A DNA stretch of 64,000 nt, taken from assembly GCA_947258695.1 (NCBI GenBank), contig CAMYJG010000002.1, forward strand, positions 54,085 to 118,084, in the 5' to 3' direction. This DNA comes from an uncultured Ectothiorhodospiraceae bacterium. GTDB taxonomy: Bacteria > Pseudomonadota > Gammaproteobacteria > UBA6429 > Thiohalophilaceae. The translations under genes and the position numbers were made by a program. This document shows, piece by piece, positions 1 through 10,821 of the stretch. Position 1 is the first letter of the stretch, and each line of letters opens with the position of its first letter. Below the pieces are notes generated by a model. That model was not told the origin of the DNA. It saw nothing but the letters and a program-made list of their open reading frames with translations, and ran no database searches.

Positions 1-10
1 GCCTTCTATT

Positions 11-2245
11 TTGGCTAATGATCAGCTACTAAAATTCATACGACACATTTTGATTTTTATTATTGGTTTTGCATGGGCATTGCTACGAGCACACTGGGTT
101 CTGGATGTCGCATTACCAACAGAATTACAAGGTAAAGATGTCCTGGCGACCGGTGTTATAGCCAGTATTCCAGTTTATGATCAACGTAAACAGCGTTTTG
201 AATTTGACATTGAAACGCTGGAATATAAAAAGAAAACAATTCCTTTTACTGGTAAGGTGCGGCTTAACTGGTACAGCCAGCGTGGAAAAAAGAAAAGAAA
301 ATTTAACTCAGAAAAAGTACAACTAAAAGCAGGGCAACGCTGGCAATTCTGGTTACGCCTGAAACAACCGCATGGCTTTATGAATCCTGGTGGATTTGAT
401 TATGAAGGTTGGTTATATCAAAAAAAGATACGGGCAACCGGTTATGTTCGTATTAACTCTAAGAAGCAACAAGGCGCTATAAAGTTAAATAAACAAGCCA
501 GTGGCTATCAATGGCTTATTTTGCGTCAAAACTTATATGAGAAGTTAAAAAGCTTAACCGTTGATAATCAATATCATGGTATCTTGATCGCACTGGCTAT
601 GGGAGAGAGAGTAGGAATAACTTCTCAGCAATGGGATGTGTTTCGTGCTACCGGCATTAGTCATCTTGTTGCTATATCCGGTTTACATATTGGGTTGTTA
701 GCCGGATTGCTTTTTTTCCTCACTCGAAAATTATGGACTTACTCCGAAATCGCGTCATTAAAATTGGCATCGCCGCGGGCTGCGGCCCTTGTCTCACTAC
801 TCGGTGCTGCGTTTTACGCGGCGCTTTCCGGGTTTGCTGTTCCTGCGCAGCGTGCATTAATTATGTTATCGATAGTGATGCTTTCAATTTTTATGCGGCA
901 AAAAGTACAAAGTTCACAGGTGTTAAGTATTGCTTTGTTGGTTGTTTTATTACTTGATCCGGTTGCCGTTCTGTCTCCAGGCTTTTGGTTGTCTTTTTCA
1001 GCCGTGGCGATAATTTCTTTTGCTGCATTCGGTCGTTTAAGTATAAATAAAGGTTGGCATATTTGGGGGCGGTTACAGTGGCGAATTAGTCTGGCTATCA
1101 TCCCTTTATTGGTTTTTCTTTTTCAGCAAGCATCATTTGTATCTCCTTTAGCCAACTTATTTGCTATTCCTGTGGTAAGCTTTATTGTTGTTCCCCTGGT
1201 CTTATTAGCAACCGTCATTTCATCCGTGCTGCCAGAGGCCGCATCGTTTATCTATAACGTTTCAGACGTGGTTTTAAGCTTATTATGGTGGCCATTAGAC
1301 TATTTAGCGGCGACACCTGTGAGTCAATGGCTTGGGGTAAAATCTGATCTCACCTCTCTTGGCTTGGCCAGTTTAGGATTTTTTTTACTTTTAACACCGA
1401 AAAGATGGCCGGCAAAATACCTGGGTGTTTTTTTGATTATTCCACTTTTTTGGCCTGAAGTAGGCTCACCTGAAGAGGGTGAAGTCGAGGTCACTTTATT
1501 GGATGTGGGACAAGGTTTATCAGTCGTTGTACAAACTAGCCAACATGCCCTGGTATTTGATACCGGGGCAAGATTCAGTCGAAATTTTGATATTGGTGCA
1601 GCGGTTGTTTTACCTTTTTTACGACAAAAAAAAATTACTAATCTCGATATGCTCATAGTTAGCCATAAAGATAATGATCATCGTGGCGGCCTGAGCTCAA
1701 TTTTAAAAGAGATGCCTGTAAACAAGTTAGTGAGTAGCTATGGTGAAAAAAACAGCGAAGCGTGTTGGGCCGGTCAGCGCTGGATGTGGGACGGTGTTTT
1801 ATTCGAAATACTTAATCCTGATGAATCAATAGTTTATAAAAAGCGCAATAATGCCTCTTGTGTTTTGCGGGTCAAGGCTGGTCAGGACTCGATTTTATTA
1901 ACGGCTGATATTGAGAAAAGAACGGAAAAAGCATTGCTCGAAACGCGGATTTCACAGCTAAAATCGACTTACCTGGTGTCTCCTCATCATGGCAGTAAAA
2001 CTTCGTCATCGGAGGCGTTTCTGGATGCGGTTAATCCTGCTTATATTTTCATACCGGTCGGGTTTAAAAACCGATATCGCATGCCACATTCAAGTGTTAT
2101 GCAGCGATATCGAGACCGAAATACAGTAATCCTTGAAACGTATAAATCTGGAGCGATTTCTGTAAGATTTGGTCAAAAAAACAGCAATAAAATACCTGAG
2201 GAATATCGTAAACTACAGCATAAATACTGGAATAGTCAGCATTAA
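11..2245 (+). CDS. comEC: ComEC/Rec2-family DNA internalization protein (5' end uncertain; frame is open to the window edge)
   Basis: 744 aa; multi-TM competence domain (AISGLHIGL) plus C-terminal metallo-beta-lactamase-like domain (LDVGQGLSVVV, SHKDNDHRGG, SPHHGSKTSSSEAF); followed by exbB/exbD/msbA/lpxK as in other gammaproteobacteria. Confidence 0.9.
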   Translation: MANDQLLKFIRHILIFIIGFAWALLRAHWVLDVALPTELQGKDVLATGVIASIPVYDQRKQRFEFDIETLEYKKKTIPFTGKVRLNWYSQRGKKKRKFNSEKVQLKAGQRWQFWLRLKQPHGFMNPGGFDYEGWLYQKKIRATGYVRINSKKQQGAIKLNKQASGYQWLILRQNLYEKLKSLTVDNQYHGILIALAMGERVGITSQQWDVFRATGISHLVAISGLHIGLLAGLLFFLTRKLWTYSEIASLKLASPRAAALVSLLGAAFYAALSGFAVPAQRALIMLSIVMLSIFMRQKVQSSQVLSIALLVVLLLDPVAVLSPGFWLSFSAVAIISFAAFGRLSINKGWHIWGRLQWRISLAIIPLLVFLFQQASFVSPLANLFAIPVVSFIVVPLVLLATVISSVLPEAASFIYNVSDVVLSLLWWPLDYLAATPVSQWLGVKSDLTSLGLASLGFFLLLTPKRWPAKYLGVFLIIPLFWPEVGSPEEGEVEVTLLDVGQGLSVVVQTSQHALVFDTGARFSRNFDIGAAVVLPFLRQKKITNLDMLIVSHKDNDHRGGLSSILKEMPVNKLVSSYGEKNSEACWAGQRWMWDGVLFEILNPDESIVYKKRNNASCVLRVKAGQDSILLTADIEKRTEKALLETRISQLKSTYLVSPHHGSKTSSSEAFLDAVNPAYIFIPVGFKNRYRMPHSSVMQRYRDRNTVILETYKSGAISVRFGQKNSNKIPEEYRKLQHKYWNSQH

Positions 2246-2339
2246 TCGCTGTGAACAGCACCCTTTCCGCATACCGTCGTCTCTGCTAAAGTAAGCACCT
2301 GATTTTTATCCAAAATTGCAGTATATAAGGAACCCAATA

Positions 2340-2963
2340 GTGTACGAAATGATTCAGCATGGCGGCTGGTTAATGTTGCCAATTCTTGCGAGTTCAGTGA
2401 TTGCTTTAGCGATAGTTGCTGAGCGTTTTTGGTCATTACAGGCAAAAAAAGTAACGCCTCCAACATTAGTTGCCCAGGTGTGGCAATGGCATAAAAGCCA
2501 AACATTAACGGATGAGCACATTATTGCCTTAAGTAAAAATTCTCCACTTGGAAAAATTCTTGCTGCCGGTTTAATTAATCGCAATCACCCTCGTGAAATA
2601 ATGAAAGAAAGCATCGAGGAAGTAGGGCACCAGGTTATTCATGAGCTGGAACGTTACCTTAATACTCTGAGTACTATTGCCTCTATAACGCCATTAATGG
2701 GCTTGTTAGGTACCGTTATCGGTATGATTAAAGTCTTTGCCGCAATCACAACTCAAGGTGTGGGAAATCCTACTGTGTTAGCTGGAGGGATTTCGGAAGC
2801 CTTAATTACTACCGCAGCTGGTTTATCAGTCGCAATTCCTACTTTAATTTTTTACCGCTTTTTCCGTGGCAAAGTTGATGAGCTGGTTTTGAAAATGGAA
2901 GAAGAGGCACTTAAGATTGTAGATGTTATGCATGGTGATCGTGCACAACAGGATAAAAGTTAA
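2340..2963 (+). CDS. exbB: MotA/TolQ/ExbB proton channel family protein
   Basis: TM pattern and ITPLMGLLGTVIGMIKVF, ISEALITTAAGLSVAIPTLIFYRFF; GTG at 2340 preceded by AAGGA; upstream start at 2316 also possible. Confidence 0.88.
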   Translation: MYEMIQHGGWLMLPILASSVIALAIVAERFWSLQAKKVTPPTLVAQVWQWHKSQTLTDEHIIALSKNSPLGKILAAGLINRNHPREIMKESIEEVGHQVIHELERYLNTLSTIASITPLMGLLGTVIGMIKVFAAITTQGVGNPTVLAGGISEALITTAAGLSVAIPTLIFYRFFRGKVDELVLKMEEEALKIVDVMHGDRAQQDKS

Positions 2964-3379
2964 TGCTGCGCACTAAACGTGATAAAGAACTGGATATTAA
3001 TATCACGCCATTGATTGATGTTGTGTTTTTGTTGTTGATTTTTTTTATGGTTTCAACAACCTTTCAACGTGAATCAGAAATCACTATAGAGCTACCTGAA
3101 TCATCCGGTGATATTGCAGAAACAGAAAAAAAAGTAATTGAAGTGAGTATCGATAACCAGGGACGTTACTTTGTCAATCAACGGCGAATAAAGGATAGCA
3201 ACCTTAAAACATTGAAAAAAGCGATTTCTATTACACGTGGTGATGCCAAAGAACCAAAACTAATCATTAGCGCAGATAAAATGACACCTCATCAATCAGT
3301 AGTGAGAGCAATGGATGCTGCAAGACAACTTGGCCTGGTTAATTTAACGTTTGCTACTAAGCAGTCAAATAATAATTAA
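2963..3379 (+). CDS. exbD: ExbD/TolR biopolymer transport protein
   Basis: Single TM near N-terminus with LDINITPLIDVVFLLLIFFMVSTTF; start overlaps exbB stop. Confidence 0.9.
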   Translation: MLRTKRDKELDINITPLIDVVFLLLIFFMVSTTFQRESEITIELPESSGDIAETEKKVIEVSIDNQGRYFVNQRRIKDSNLKTLKKAISITRGDAKEPKLIISADKMTPHQSVVRAMDAARQLGLVNLTFATKQSNNN

Positions 3380-3381
3380 AT

Positions 3382-5142
3382 ATGACCAAGCAATCTCAAA
3401 ATAATGATGCTGTTATCGTTTATCGCCGGCTTTTATCTTATGCAGTACCTTATTGGAAAATCTTCGTTCTTGCCGTAATTGGTATGGTTATTTACGCAGG
3501 GACCGAAGTCTCTTTTGCCCAGATTTTAGAACCAATGATGGATGGCGGATTTGTTGAAAAAGATCCTGAGTCCATGTTCTGGGTACCAATCTTAATGGTG
3601 GTTATATTTTCTGTTCGAATTATCGGTACCTTCCTGTCTGAATATGGCATGGCGATGGTTGCGCGAGGTGTTATACGTGACTTACGTGCAAAAATTTTCA
3701 ACAAGGTGATGAATTTACCAACCAGTTACTTTGATAAAACGTCTTCAGGTTCAGTTTTATCGAAAATGATATATGACATTGAACAAATTGCAGCCGCCAC
3801 TTCAAATGTTGTTATTGTATTAATAAGAGACGGCATTACCGTTATTGGGTTATTAGTTTGGATGTTGTACAGAAACCCATTATTAACTTTAATCTTATTT
3901 GTTATAGCGCCATTTGCGATTGCCATTGTTTATGCTATTAGTAAGCGCTTTCGTGTCATTAATACCCGTATTCAAAACTCCATGGGTGGTGTTACTGATA
4001 TCACTGAAGAAGCGATTAAGGCAAACCAGGAAATAAAAATGTTTGGCGGGCAAGAATTTGAAACACATCGTTTTTCAGTAACAAATGAATATAATCGACG
4101 TCAACACCTGAAAATTGTTGCTACAAATGCTATTAGCAGTCCTATAGTACAGTTGATCGTAGTTATTGCTTTAGCAGTTATGATATCACTGGCAACTAAC
4201 CCGGAATATCTTCCTGGTATGACAGCCGGTAAATTTGTTGCTTTTATGATGGGTATGGTTTTGTTGTTACAACATGCCAAGCGCTTGACGACCATTAATA
4301 TGACTCTGCAACGTGGTATTGCTGCGGCACAAAGTGTTTTTAGTTTTATTGATATTGAAGATGAGATTGATCTGGGCAAAAAGGAGATTAAAAATATAAA
4401 AGGCGACGTTAAATTTGAACATGTTAACTTCAAATATAATGATGAGGCTGATGTTTTATCTGATATCTCTTTAACAATAAATGCAGGCGAGACGGTTGCT
4501 TTTGTTGGGCGCTCTGGAGCAGGTAAATCAACTTTGGTAAGTTTATTAGCACGTTTTTATGATAAGACTAGCGGTAGTATTAAAATTGATGGATATGATA
4601 TTGATAACTTAAGCCTGGCTAATCTGAGAAGCCATATTGCACTGGTTAGCCAAAATGTCACTTTATTTAATGATACGGTTGCCCATAATATTGCCTATAG
4701 TGATCTTGAAAATCTCGATAATGATAAAATAATAAGTGCTGCTAAAGCTGCCAATGCTTATGACTTTATTGAAAGCTTACCGGATGGATTTGATACCATA
4801 GTCGGAGAAGATGGTGTGTTATTGTCCGGCGGTCAAAGACAGCGGATTGCGATTGCACGGGCAATATTTAAGAATGCCCCGATCCTGATTTTAGATGAGG
4901 CGACATCAGCGCTGGACACGGAATCAGAACGTCATATTCAAACTGCACTCGATGCCTTAATTAAAACCAGGACTACTTTGGTTATCGCTCATCGATTATC
5001 AACCATTGAGGAAGCCGATAAGATCGTTGTTTTGGATAAAGGAAAAATCGTTGAATTGGGAACGCATAAAGAACTTATTAGCAAAGATGGTCATTATGCT
5101 GCGCTTCATCAAATTCAGTTTAAAACTGAAAATGCCAGTTAA
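3382..5142 (+). CDS. msbA: Lipid A export permease/ATP-binding protein MsbA
   Basis: ABC exporter: Walker A GRSGAGKST, signature LSGGQRQRIAIARA, Walker B ILILDEATSALD; precedes lpxK. Confidence 0.93.
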   Translation: MTKQSQNNDAVIVYRRLLSYAVPYWKIFVLAVIGMVIYAGTEVSFAQILEPMMDGGFVEKDPESMFWVPILMVVIFSVRIIGTFLSEYGMAMVARGVIRDLRAKIFNKVMNLPTSYFDKTSSGSVLSKMIYDIEQIAAATSNVVIVLIRDGITVIGLLVWMLYRNPLLTLILFVIAPFAIAIVYAISKRFRVINTRIQNSMGGVTDITEEAIKANQEIKMFGGQEFETHRFSVTNEYNRRQHLKIVATNAISSPIVQLIVVIALAVMISLATNPEYLPGMTAGKFVAFMMGMVLLLQHAKRLTTINMTLQRGIAAAQSVFSFIDIEDEIDLGKKEIKNIKGDVKFEHVNFKYNDEADVLSDISLTINAGETVAFVGRSGAGKSTLVSLLARFYDKTSGSIKIDGYDIDNLSLANLRSHIALVSQNVTLFNDTVAHNIAYSDLENLDNDKIISAAKAANAYDFIESLPDGFDTIVGEDGVLLSGGQRQRIAIARAIFKNAPILILDEATSALDTESERHIQTALDALIKTRTTLVIAHRLSTIEEADKIVVLDKGKIVELGTHKELISKDGHYAALHQIQFKTENAS

Positions 5143-5167
5143 AAAATAAAGCAGTAAATATAAAATT

Positions 5168-6166
5168 ATGCTGATAAAAAAAATAGAAAAATCCTGGTAT
5201 AACAAAAATGGACTTACCACACTGCTTCAGCCTTTATCATGGATGTACTGCATATTAGTTCAATTTAGACGTTTATTATACCGTTTAAAAATATTGCGAA
5301 CTACACAGCTTAATGTGCCAATTATCGTGGTTGGAAATATAACGGTAGGTGGTACAGGTAAAACACCATTGGTCATTGAATTGGCAAATTTATTGAAAAA
5401 ACATGGTTATAGGCCAGGTATTATTAGTCGTGGCTATGGAGGAAAAGCACGTACCTGGCCACAACAGGTTCGCTGGGATGGTGATCCTACCATGGTTGGT
5501 GATGAGGCTATTCTTATTGCTCGCCGTACACGTTGTCCTATGGCGGTAGGGCCAGAACGTGTTGCATCAGCAAAAGCATTACTACAATACACTGACTGTA
5601 ATGTCATTATCAGTGATGATGGCTTACAACACTATGCGCTTGGTCGTGATATTGAGATAGCCGTTATTGATGGTACACGACGCTATGGAAACGAAAATTG
5701 TTTACCTGCTGGCCCGTTACGTGAGCCAATTAAACGACTGGAGCAGGTAAATTTTAGAATAACAAATGGTGTTGCAGGTCCTGATGAGTTTGCGATGAAA
5801 TATAAAGCAGAAACATTACGTCGTGCTGATGATCCCGCGGTCACCCTGGATATTTCTTCTTTACAAAACCAAACGGTTCATGCAATAGCGGGAATTGGTA
5901 ATCCGCAACGATTTTTTGATAGCCTTAAATTAAGTGGCCTGGATATTATTGAACATGCATTTCCCGATCATTACCCGTTTAAGAAATCTGATTTAGATTT
6001 TGGAGAAATTCAGCCTATTGTTATTACTGAAAAAGATGCAGTAAAGTGTCAGCGTTTTTATTTACATAATGTCTGGTATCAACCGATTAAAGCGATACTG
6101 GATAATCAATTTACTGAACAATTATTAGTTATACTTGAGAGAATCAATGGACAAAAAACTACTTGA
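5168..6166 (+). CDS. lpxK: Tetraacyldisaccharide 4'-kinase
   Basis: [51 protein letters not shown]; follows msbA. Confidence 0.94.
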   Translation: MLIKKIEKSWYNKNGLTTLLQPLSWMYCILVQFRRLLYRLKILRTTQLNVPIIVVGNITVGGTGKTPLVIELANLLKKHGYRPGIISRGYGGKARTWPQQVRWDGDPTMVGDEAILIARRTRCPMAVGPERVASAKALLQYTDCNVIISDDGLQHYALGRDIEIAVIDGTRRYGNENCLPAGPLREPIKRLEQVNFRITNGVAGPDEFAMKYKAETLRRADDPAVTLDISSLQNQTVHAIAGIGNPQRFFDSLKLSGLDIIEHAFPDHYPFKKSDLDFGEIQPIVITEKDAVKCQRFYLHNVWYQPIKAILDNQFTEQLLVILERINGQKTT

Positions 6167-6329
6167 TATTCTGGCCTGTCCGGTTTGCAAAGGGCCGTTG
6201 GTCTATTTAAAGAAAAAAAATGAGCTTGTTTGTAAAGCCGACAGGCTGGGCTTTCCTATACGCGATGATATTCCAGTTATGCTTGAAGAAGAAGCAAGGC
6301 AATTACCTGCAGATGAAGAAGTATCCTAG
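6147..6329 (+). CDS. ycaR: Trm112/YcaR family small protein
   Basis: [20 protein letters not shown]...[13 protein letters not shown]; overlaps lpxK 3' end. Confidence 0.88.
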   Translation: MDKKLLDILACPVCKGPLVYLKKKNELVCKADRLGFPIRDDIPVMLEEEARQLPADEEVS

Positions 6330-6355
6330 TAATTATTAACGCTTGTTTTAGACAG

Positions 6356-6628
6356 TTATAATAAATCAAGCGATAAAAATAATTCACTTAGTTCTTTTTT
6401 ATCACCGGATAAAATAGGGATACAGTGAATTTCAGGTACGCGTCGATGAGCATGTCCATGCTGATCTTTTTGTATGTTGTTTTCATTGTTTTGCAACACT
6501 AAAGACGGTCCATCTTCGAGTATTTCAATTACCTGGCAAGATTTATTATTATAGCTGAGTCTTATACCAATCATTCCTCGTAATTGTTCCAGGGTGATTT
6601 CTATTTCGGGCATTAAGGTGTCATCCAT
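6356..6628 (-). CDS. Hypothetical 90-aa protein downstream of AmrS
   Basis: Open frame with ATG; 13 bp beyond the amrS stop on the same strand; C-terminus rich in acidic/Leu residues; no family recognised. Confidence 0.65.
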   Translation of the reverse strand: MDDTLMPEIEITLEQLRGMIGIRLSYNNKSCQVIEILEDGPSLVLQNNENNIQKDQHGHAHRRVPEIHCIPILSGDKKELSELFLSLDLL

Positions 6629-6641
6629 GTAAAATTAATAT

Positions 6642-7721
6642 TTAACCTGCCATTCTCACAGGAAGGCGTTTTGCACCCCAGTTACCAGGGTTTTCTTCAA
6701 AAACGCCAGCGACTTTAGTGCCACAGGAATGACAGCAGCCTTCAGAATTCAAGTTCCATTTTCCTAACACATACCAGTCACGCTCTATAAGTAGTTCACC
6801 ACACTTATGACACCAGGTACTATCTGCGTCGCGATTATGAACATTACCGACATAGGCATAACGCACGCCTGCTTTGATTGCGATATCTCTTGCCATTACC
6901 AAGGTTGATGGTGCCGTTGATGGATAATCCATCATCTTAAAGTCAGGATGAAAAGCACTAAAGTGCATAGGCATGTCGGGTCCAAGATTTTCTACAACCC
7001 ACTCACACATTTCAGTTAATTCTTTTTCAGAGTCATTCTCGCCAGGAATAATAAGCGTGGTGGTTTCTAACCAGCAATCAGTTTCATGCTTAATATATTT
7101 TAATGTATCAAGCACCGGTTCAAGGTGTGAACCGGTTATTTTATGATAAAAACGTTCTGTAAACGCTTTTAAATCTACATTTGCTGCATCCATCCATTGA
7201 TAAAACTCAGCACGTGGCTCTGGGCTGACATAGCCCGCTGTGACCGCGACTGATTTTATATCTTTCTCTCGGCAGGCTTTTGCGACATCAATGGCATATT
7301 CATGAAATATGACAGGATCGTTATAGGTATAGGCAACACTTCGGCATCCATGTTCAGCCGCGGCATTTGCTATCATTTCAGGAGTCGCTGCATCTGCCAG
7401 GGTATCTGTTTCACGTGATTTACTGATATCCCAATTTTGGCAAAATTTACAGGCCAAATTACAACCTGCTGTACCAAATGAAAAAACGGGAGTGCCAGGC
7501 AAAAAGTGATTTAACGGTTTTTTTTCAATCGGATCAATACAAAAGCCACTGGAGCGGCCATAGGTAGTCAGAACTAATTCATTGTTTTGATTGGCACGAA
7601 CAAAACACAGGCCTTGTTGTCCCTCATGTAATTTACATTCCCGAGGACACAAATCACATTGAACCCGGCCGTCATCTAAAAGGTGCCAGTATTTAGTTTT
7701 AACTATTGATGGATCAGACAT
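6642..7721 (-). CDS. amrS: AmmeMemoRadiSam system radical SAM enzyme (AmrS)
   Basis: Radical SAM motif CNLACKFCQNW; N-terminal CDLCPRECKL; C-terminal paired CxxC zinc-ribbon-like motifs; adjacent to Memo and AMMECR1 genes. Confidence 0.9.
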   Translation of the reverse strand: MSDPSIVKTKYWHLLDDGRVQCDLCPRECKLHEGQQGLCFVRANQNNELVLTTYGRSSGFCIDPIEKKPLNHFLPGTPVFSFGTAGCNLACKFCQNWDISKSRETDTLADAATPEMIANAAAEHGCRSVAYTYNDPVIFHEYAIDVAKACREKDIKSVAVTAGYVSPEPRAEFYQWMDAANVDLKAFTERFYHKITGSHLEPVLDTLKYIKHETDCWLETTTLIIPGENDSEKELTEMCEWVVENLGPDMPMHFSAFHPDFKMMDYPSTAPSTLVMARDIAIKAGVRYAYVGNVHNRDADSTWCHKCGELLIERDWYVLGKWNLNSEGCCHSCGTKVAGVFEENPGNWGAKRLPVRMAG

Positions 7722-7883
7722 GGTTTCACCACTATTATTGAGTATATGTACTACATAAAGGCAGACCGTAACTATTTCAATATATTTAGATTGAAAGTAT
7801 AAAAATAATCCCTATTATTATATTAGTACAACAAATTAACTTTGTAACATTCTCTATTGCGAATATTTTAAGGAAAGTTTGTT

Positions 7884-8672
7884 ATGAATCAAATTAGACC
7901 GCCTGCAGTCGCGGGGATGTTTTACCCCGCAAGTAACAGAACACTCAAAAGTGATATTCAGCACTATTTGCATGAGGCTGACTGTGTGCAAGTAACTAAT
8001 CCTAAAGCGATTATTGTTCCACACGCAGGTTATATGTATTCGGGGCCAATTGCTGCATCTGCTTATAAACAGTTGATTCCTTTAAAAGAAAAAATAAAGC
8101 GTGTTGTTTTGCTGGGGCCAGCACACCGTGTTGCTTTTCATGGGTTAGCTGTTCCAGAGTCAGATACGTTTAATACACCACTGGGGAATATTCCCATCGA
8201 TCAAAAAGGCATAGAGTCACTTGCTATGCTGCCCCAGGTTATTGTTTCTGAACAAGCTCACCAGGAGGAGCATAGCCTGGAAGTACAACTGCCATTTTTA
8301 CAGGAGATCTTGCATGAATTTTCTCTTGTCCCGCTGGTAGTCGGTGAGGCAGAACGTGACGAGGTGGCAGAAGTTATCAGTAAACTGTGGGGTGATGAGC
8401 ATACCCTAATTGTTATTAGTACAGATTTGAGTCACTACCACGGATATAATGAAGCAAAGCAACTTGATAGTGCGACCAGTGACTCTATTGTTAATTTAAA
8501 ACCTGATCTTATTGGCTATGAAGATGCTTGTGGACGTAACGGTTTGAAAGGTTTGTTAACCGTTGCTGAAGAGAAAGGTCTGTCAATCGAACTACTTGAT
8601 TTAAGAAATTCTGGCGATACAGCAGGTGATAAAAGTCGTGTTGTTGGTTACGGTGCTTATGTCCTCCATTAG
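7884..8672 (+). CDS. amrB: Memo-like protein (AmmeMemoRadiSam system protein B)
   Basis: RPPAVAGMFYPA, VPHAGYMYSGPIAASAY, LLGPAHRV, EEHSLEVQLPFLQ, ISTDLSHYH. Confidence 0.92.
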   Translation: MNQIRPPAVAGMFYPASNRTLKSDIQHYLHEADCVQVTNPKAIIVPHAGYMYSGPIAASAYKQLIPLKEKIKRVVLLGPAHRVAFHGLAVPESDTFNTPLGNIPIDQKGIESLAMLPQVIVSEQAHQEEHSLEVQLPFLQEILHEFSLVPLVVGEAERDEVAEVISKLWGDEHTLIVISTDLSHYHGYNEAKQLDSATSDSIVNLKPDLIGYEDACGRNGLKGLLTVAEEKGLSIELLDLRNSGDTAGDKSRVVGYGAYVLH

Positions 8673-9222
8673 TCTTACAAAGGAAGAACAGCAAGTTTGT
8701 CACCAGGTCGCCAGAGATTCTATAGAGTATGGATTGTTACACGGTAAAAAACTCACTGTAAATACAGATGAGTATCCTCAACCCTTGCAACAAAAGTATG
8801 CAAGTTTTGTCACTTTACATATTGATAGTGTATTACGTGGTTGTATTGGTGCGCTTGAAGCCTATCAACCTTTAATTAATGACATCTCGGAACATGCTTT
8901 TGCTGCAGCCTTTAGTGATCCACGGTTTCCAGCATTAACGAACAATGAATTTGATTTTATCGATATCGAAATTTCAGTTCTTGGTAAACCAGAGCCAGTT
9001 ATGTTTGAAGATGAAGAAGATTTGCTTAATAAAATACGTCCCGGTATTGATGGCTTAATCCTTGAATCGGGATACCATCGGGGCACTTTTTTACCTTCTG
9101 TTTGGGAACAATTACCCGAAAAAAATGACTTTTTTCAACATCTAAAAATGAAAGCAGGTTTAGCTACTGACTGGTGGGATAACAACGCTAAGGTAAGCCG
9201 TTACGAAACGTTTTCTTTTTAG
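8659..9222 (+). CDS. amrA: AMMECR1 domain protein (AmmeMemoRadiSam system protein A)
   Basis: YASFVTLHIDSVLRGCIGALEAYQPL...AFSDPRFPALTNNEFDFIDIEISVL; ATG at 8659 overlaps the memo stop. Confidence 0.9.
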   Translation: MSSISLTKEEQQVCHQVARDSIEYGLLHGKKLTVNTDEYPQPLQQKYASFVTLHIDSVLRGCIGALEAYQPLINDISEHAFAAAFSDPRFPALTNNEFDFIDIEISVLGKPEPVMFEDEEDLLNKIRPGIDGLILESGYHRGTFLPSVWEQLPEKNDFFQHLKMKAGLATDWWDNNAKVSRYETFSF

Positions 9223-9329
9223 TTCTGTATTTTTTCTTCTTATTTAAAGCAGTTGATTTTAGCATCCTATCAACGTAAATTAATTGTCTTATTAATAAAT
9301 TAGAGCGCTAAACTGTAGCAGGGTATTTT

Positions 9330-10457
9330 ATGATAGAACACATTGATTCACTTGAAGATCTGAATAAACATATACCTCTAAAGGAAAAACTCGTTAGTGT
9401 TCACCAGGAAATCAAAAAAAACTTACCTTTCATATGCAGAATAGCAGTCGCAATCTATGATCCTGAAACCCGGGTTTTAAGAACATTTATTCATAGTAGT
9501 GAAGATGATAATCCTCTGGAAAATTATCATACTCTTCTTGAGAATGCACCGTCATTAAAAAAAATTATTGATAAGAGGTTGCCTCGGGTGATTAATAATC
9601 TACTCACCTTTGATACGGATTCAAAAGAGCATTCTAAACGTATTGGTCGGGCAGGTTATGCAGCGAGTTATACCATGCCAATTTTTAATGATGGTAATTT
9701 TCTTGGTTTTATTTTTTTTAATTCGCGTGAAACAGATGTGTTTGATGAGCATGTACTCAGCCAGGTCGATATTCTGGGGCACATGATATCCTTAATGATA
9801 ATTAATGAGTTGTCTAATATTCAAACTTTAACCGCTGCGTTAAGAACAACCGGAAAACTCACCCATTTAAGAGATCCTGAAACTGGTTCTCATCTCGATA
9901 GAATGTCACGCTATAGTCAATTAATCGCCAGTACATTAGCAGATAAATATAATCTTGATGATGATTACATTGAACATATATTCATGTTTTCGCCATTACA
10001 TGATATTGGCAAGATTGGTATACCCGATGATATATTAATGAAACCGGCTAAGTTAAGTGATGTAGAAATGGAAATTATGAAAACGCACTCGATGAAAGGC
10101 CGTCGAATAGTTGATGAAATTTTAAGTAACTTTGGTCTGGAAGGGATTGCTCATATTAACATATTAAGAAATATCGCTGAGTTTCATCATGAAGCGGTTA
10201 ATGGTAGTGGATATCCTTCGGGTAAAAAGGGTACTGATATTCCGCTTGAAGCAAGGATTGTTGCGGTAGCCGATATTTTTGACGCATTGACCAGTAAGCG
10301 ACCTTATAAAGAGGCATGGTCAAATGAGGATGCATTTAACTCACTTAGAGAACTCGTAGATGAGAAACTGGATAGAGATTGTGTAAACGCCTTAATTGAC
10401 AATATTGTTGAAGTCGAAAAAATCCAAGAATATTTCCAGGAAAATCTGTATGGCTAA
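9330..10457 (+). CDS. GAF-like plus HD-GYP domain protein (putative c-di-GMP phosphodiesterase)
   Basis: HDIGKIGIPDDILMKP, EFHHEAVNGSGYPSG, ARIVAVADIFDALTSKRPYK; N-terminal ~170 aa resembles a GAF domain. Confidence 0.88.
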   Translation: MIEHIDSLEDLNKHIPLKEKLVSVHQEIKKNLPFICRIAVAIYDPETRVLRTFIHSSEDDNPLENYHTLLENAPSLKKIIDKRLPRVINNLLTFDTDSKEHSKRIGRAGYAASYTMPIFNDGNFLGFIFFNSRETDVFDEHVLSQVDILGHMISLMIINELSNIQTLTAALRTTGKLTHLRDPETGSHLDRMSRYSQLIASTLADKYNLDDDYIEHIFMFSPLHDIGKIGIPDDILMKPAKLSDVEMEIMKTHSMKGRRIVDEILSNFGLEGIAHINILRNIAEFHHEAVNGSGYPSGKKGTDIPLEARIVAVADIFDALTSKRPYKEAWSNEDAFNSLRELVDEKLDRDCVNALIDNIVEVEKIQEYFQENLYG

Positions 10458-10479
10458 AATCAATTAACCTGAACTTCGT

Positions 10480-10818
10480 TTAAAGCTTTTTAAACTCAGC
10501 TTCTTTAAAACCAACAAGCAGAGTATTTCTATCCTGGGTAATAGGGCGTTTAATAAGAGTAGGGTTGGCTAGAAGTAGTTTGATGGCCTGTGCATCCGTG
10601 GTAATATTCTTATCTTTTTCAGATAAATTACGCCAGCTTGTACTTCGCTTGTTCAAAACTGACTCCCAACCTAAGTCATCAACCCAACTAGAGAGCAATT
10701 TCTTTTCAAGACCATCCTGGCGAAAGTCATGGAATTCATATTCAATCCCATGATCTTCCAGCCAGCGGCGGGCTTTCTTTACGGTATCGCAATTCTTAAT
10801 GCCGTAAAGGGTCAACAT
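10480..10818 (-). CDS. ArsC/Spx (YffB-like) family protein
   Basis: LYGIKNCDTVKKARRWLEDHGIEYEFHDFRQDG...RPITQDRNTLLVGFKE. Confidence 0.88.
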   Translation of the reverse strand: MLTLYGIKNCDTVKKARRWLEDHGIEYEFHDFRQDGLEKKLLSSWVDDLGWESVLNKRSTSWRNLSEKDKNITTDAQAIKLLLANPTLIKRPITQDRNTLLVGFKEAEFKKL

Positions 10819-10821
10819 CGT

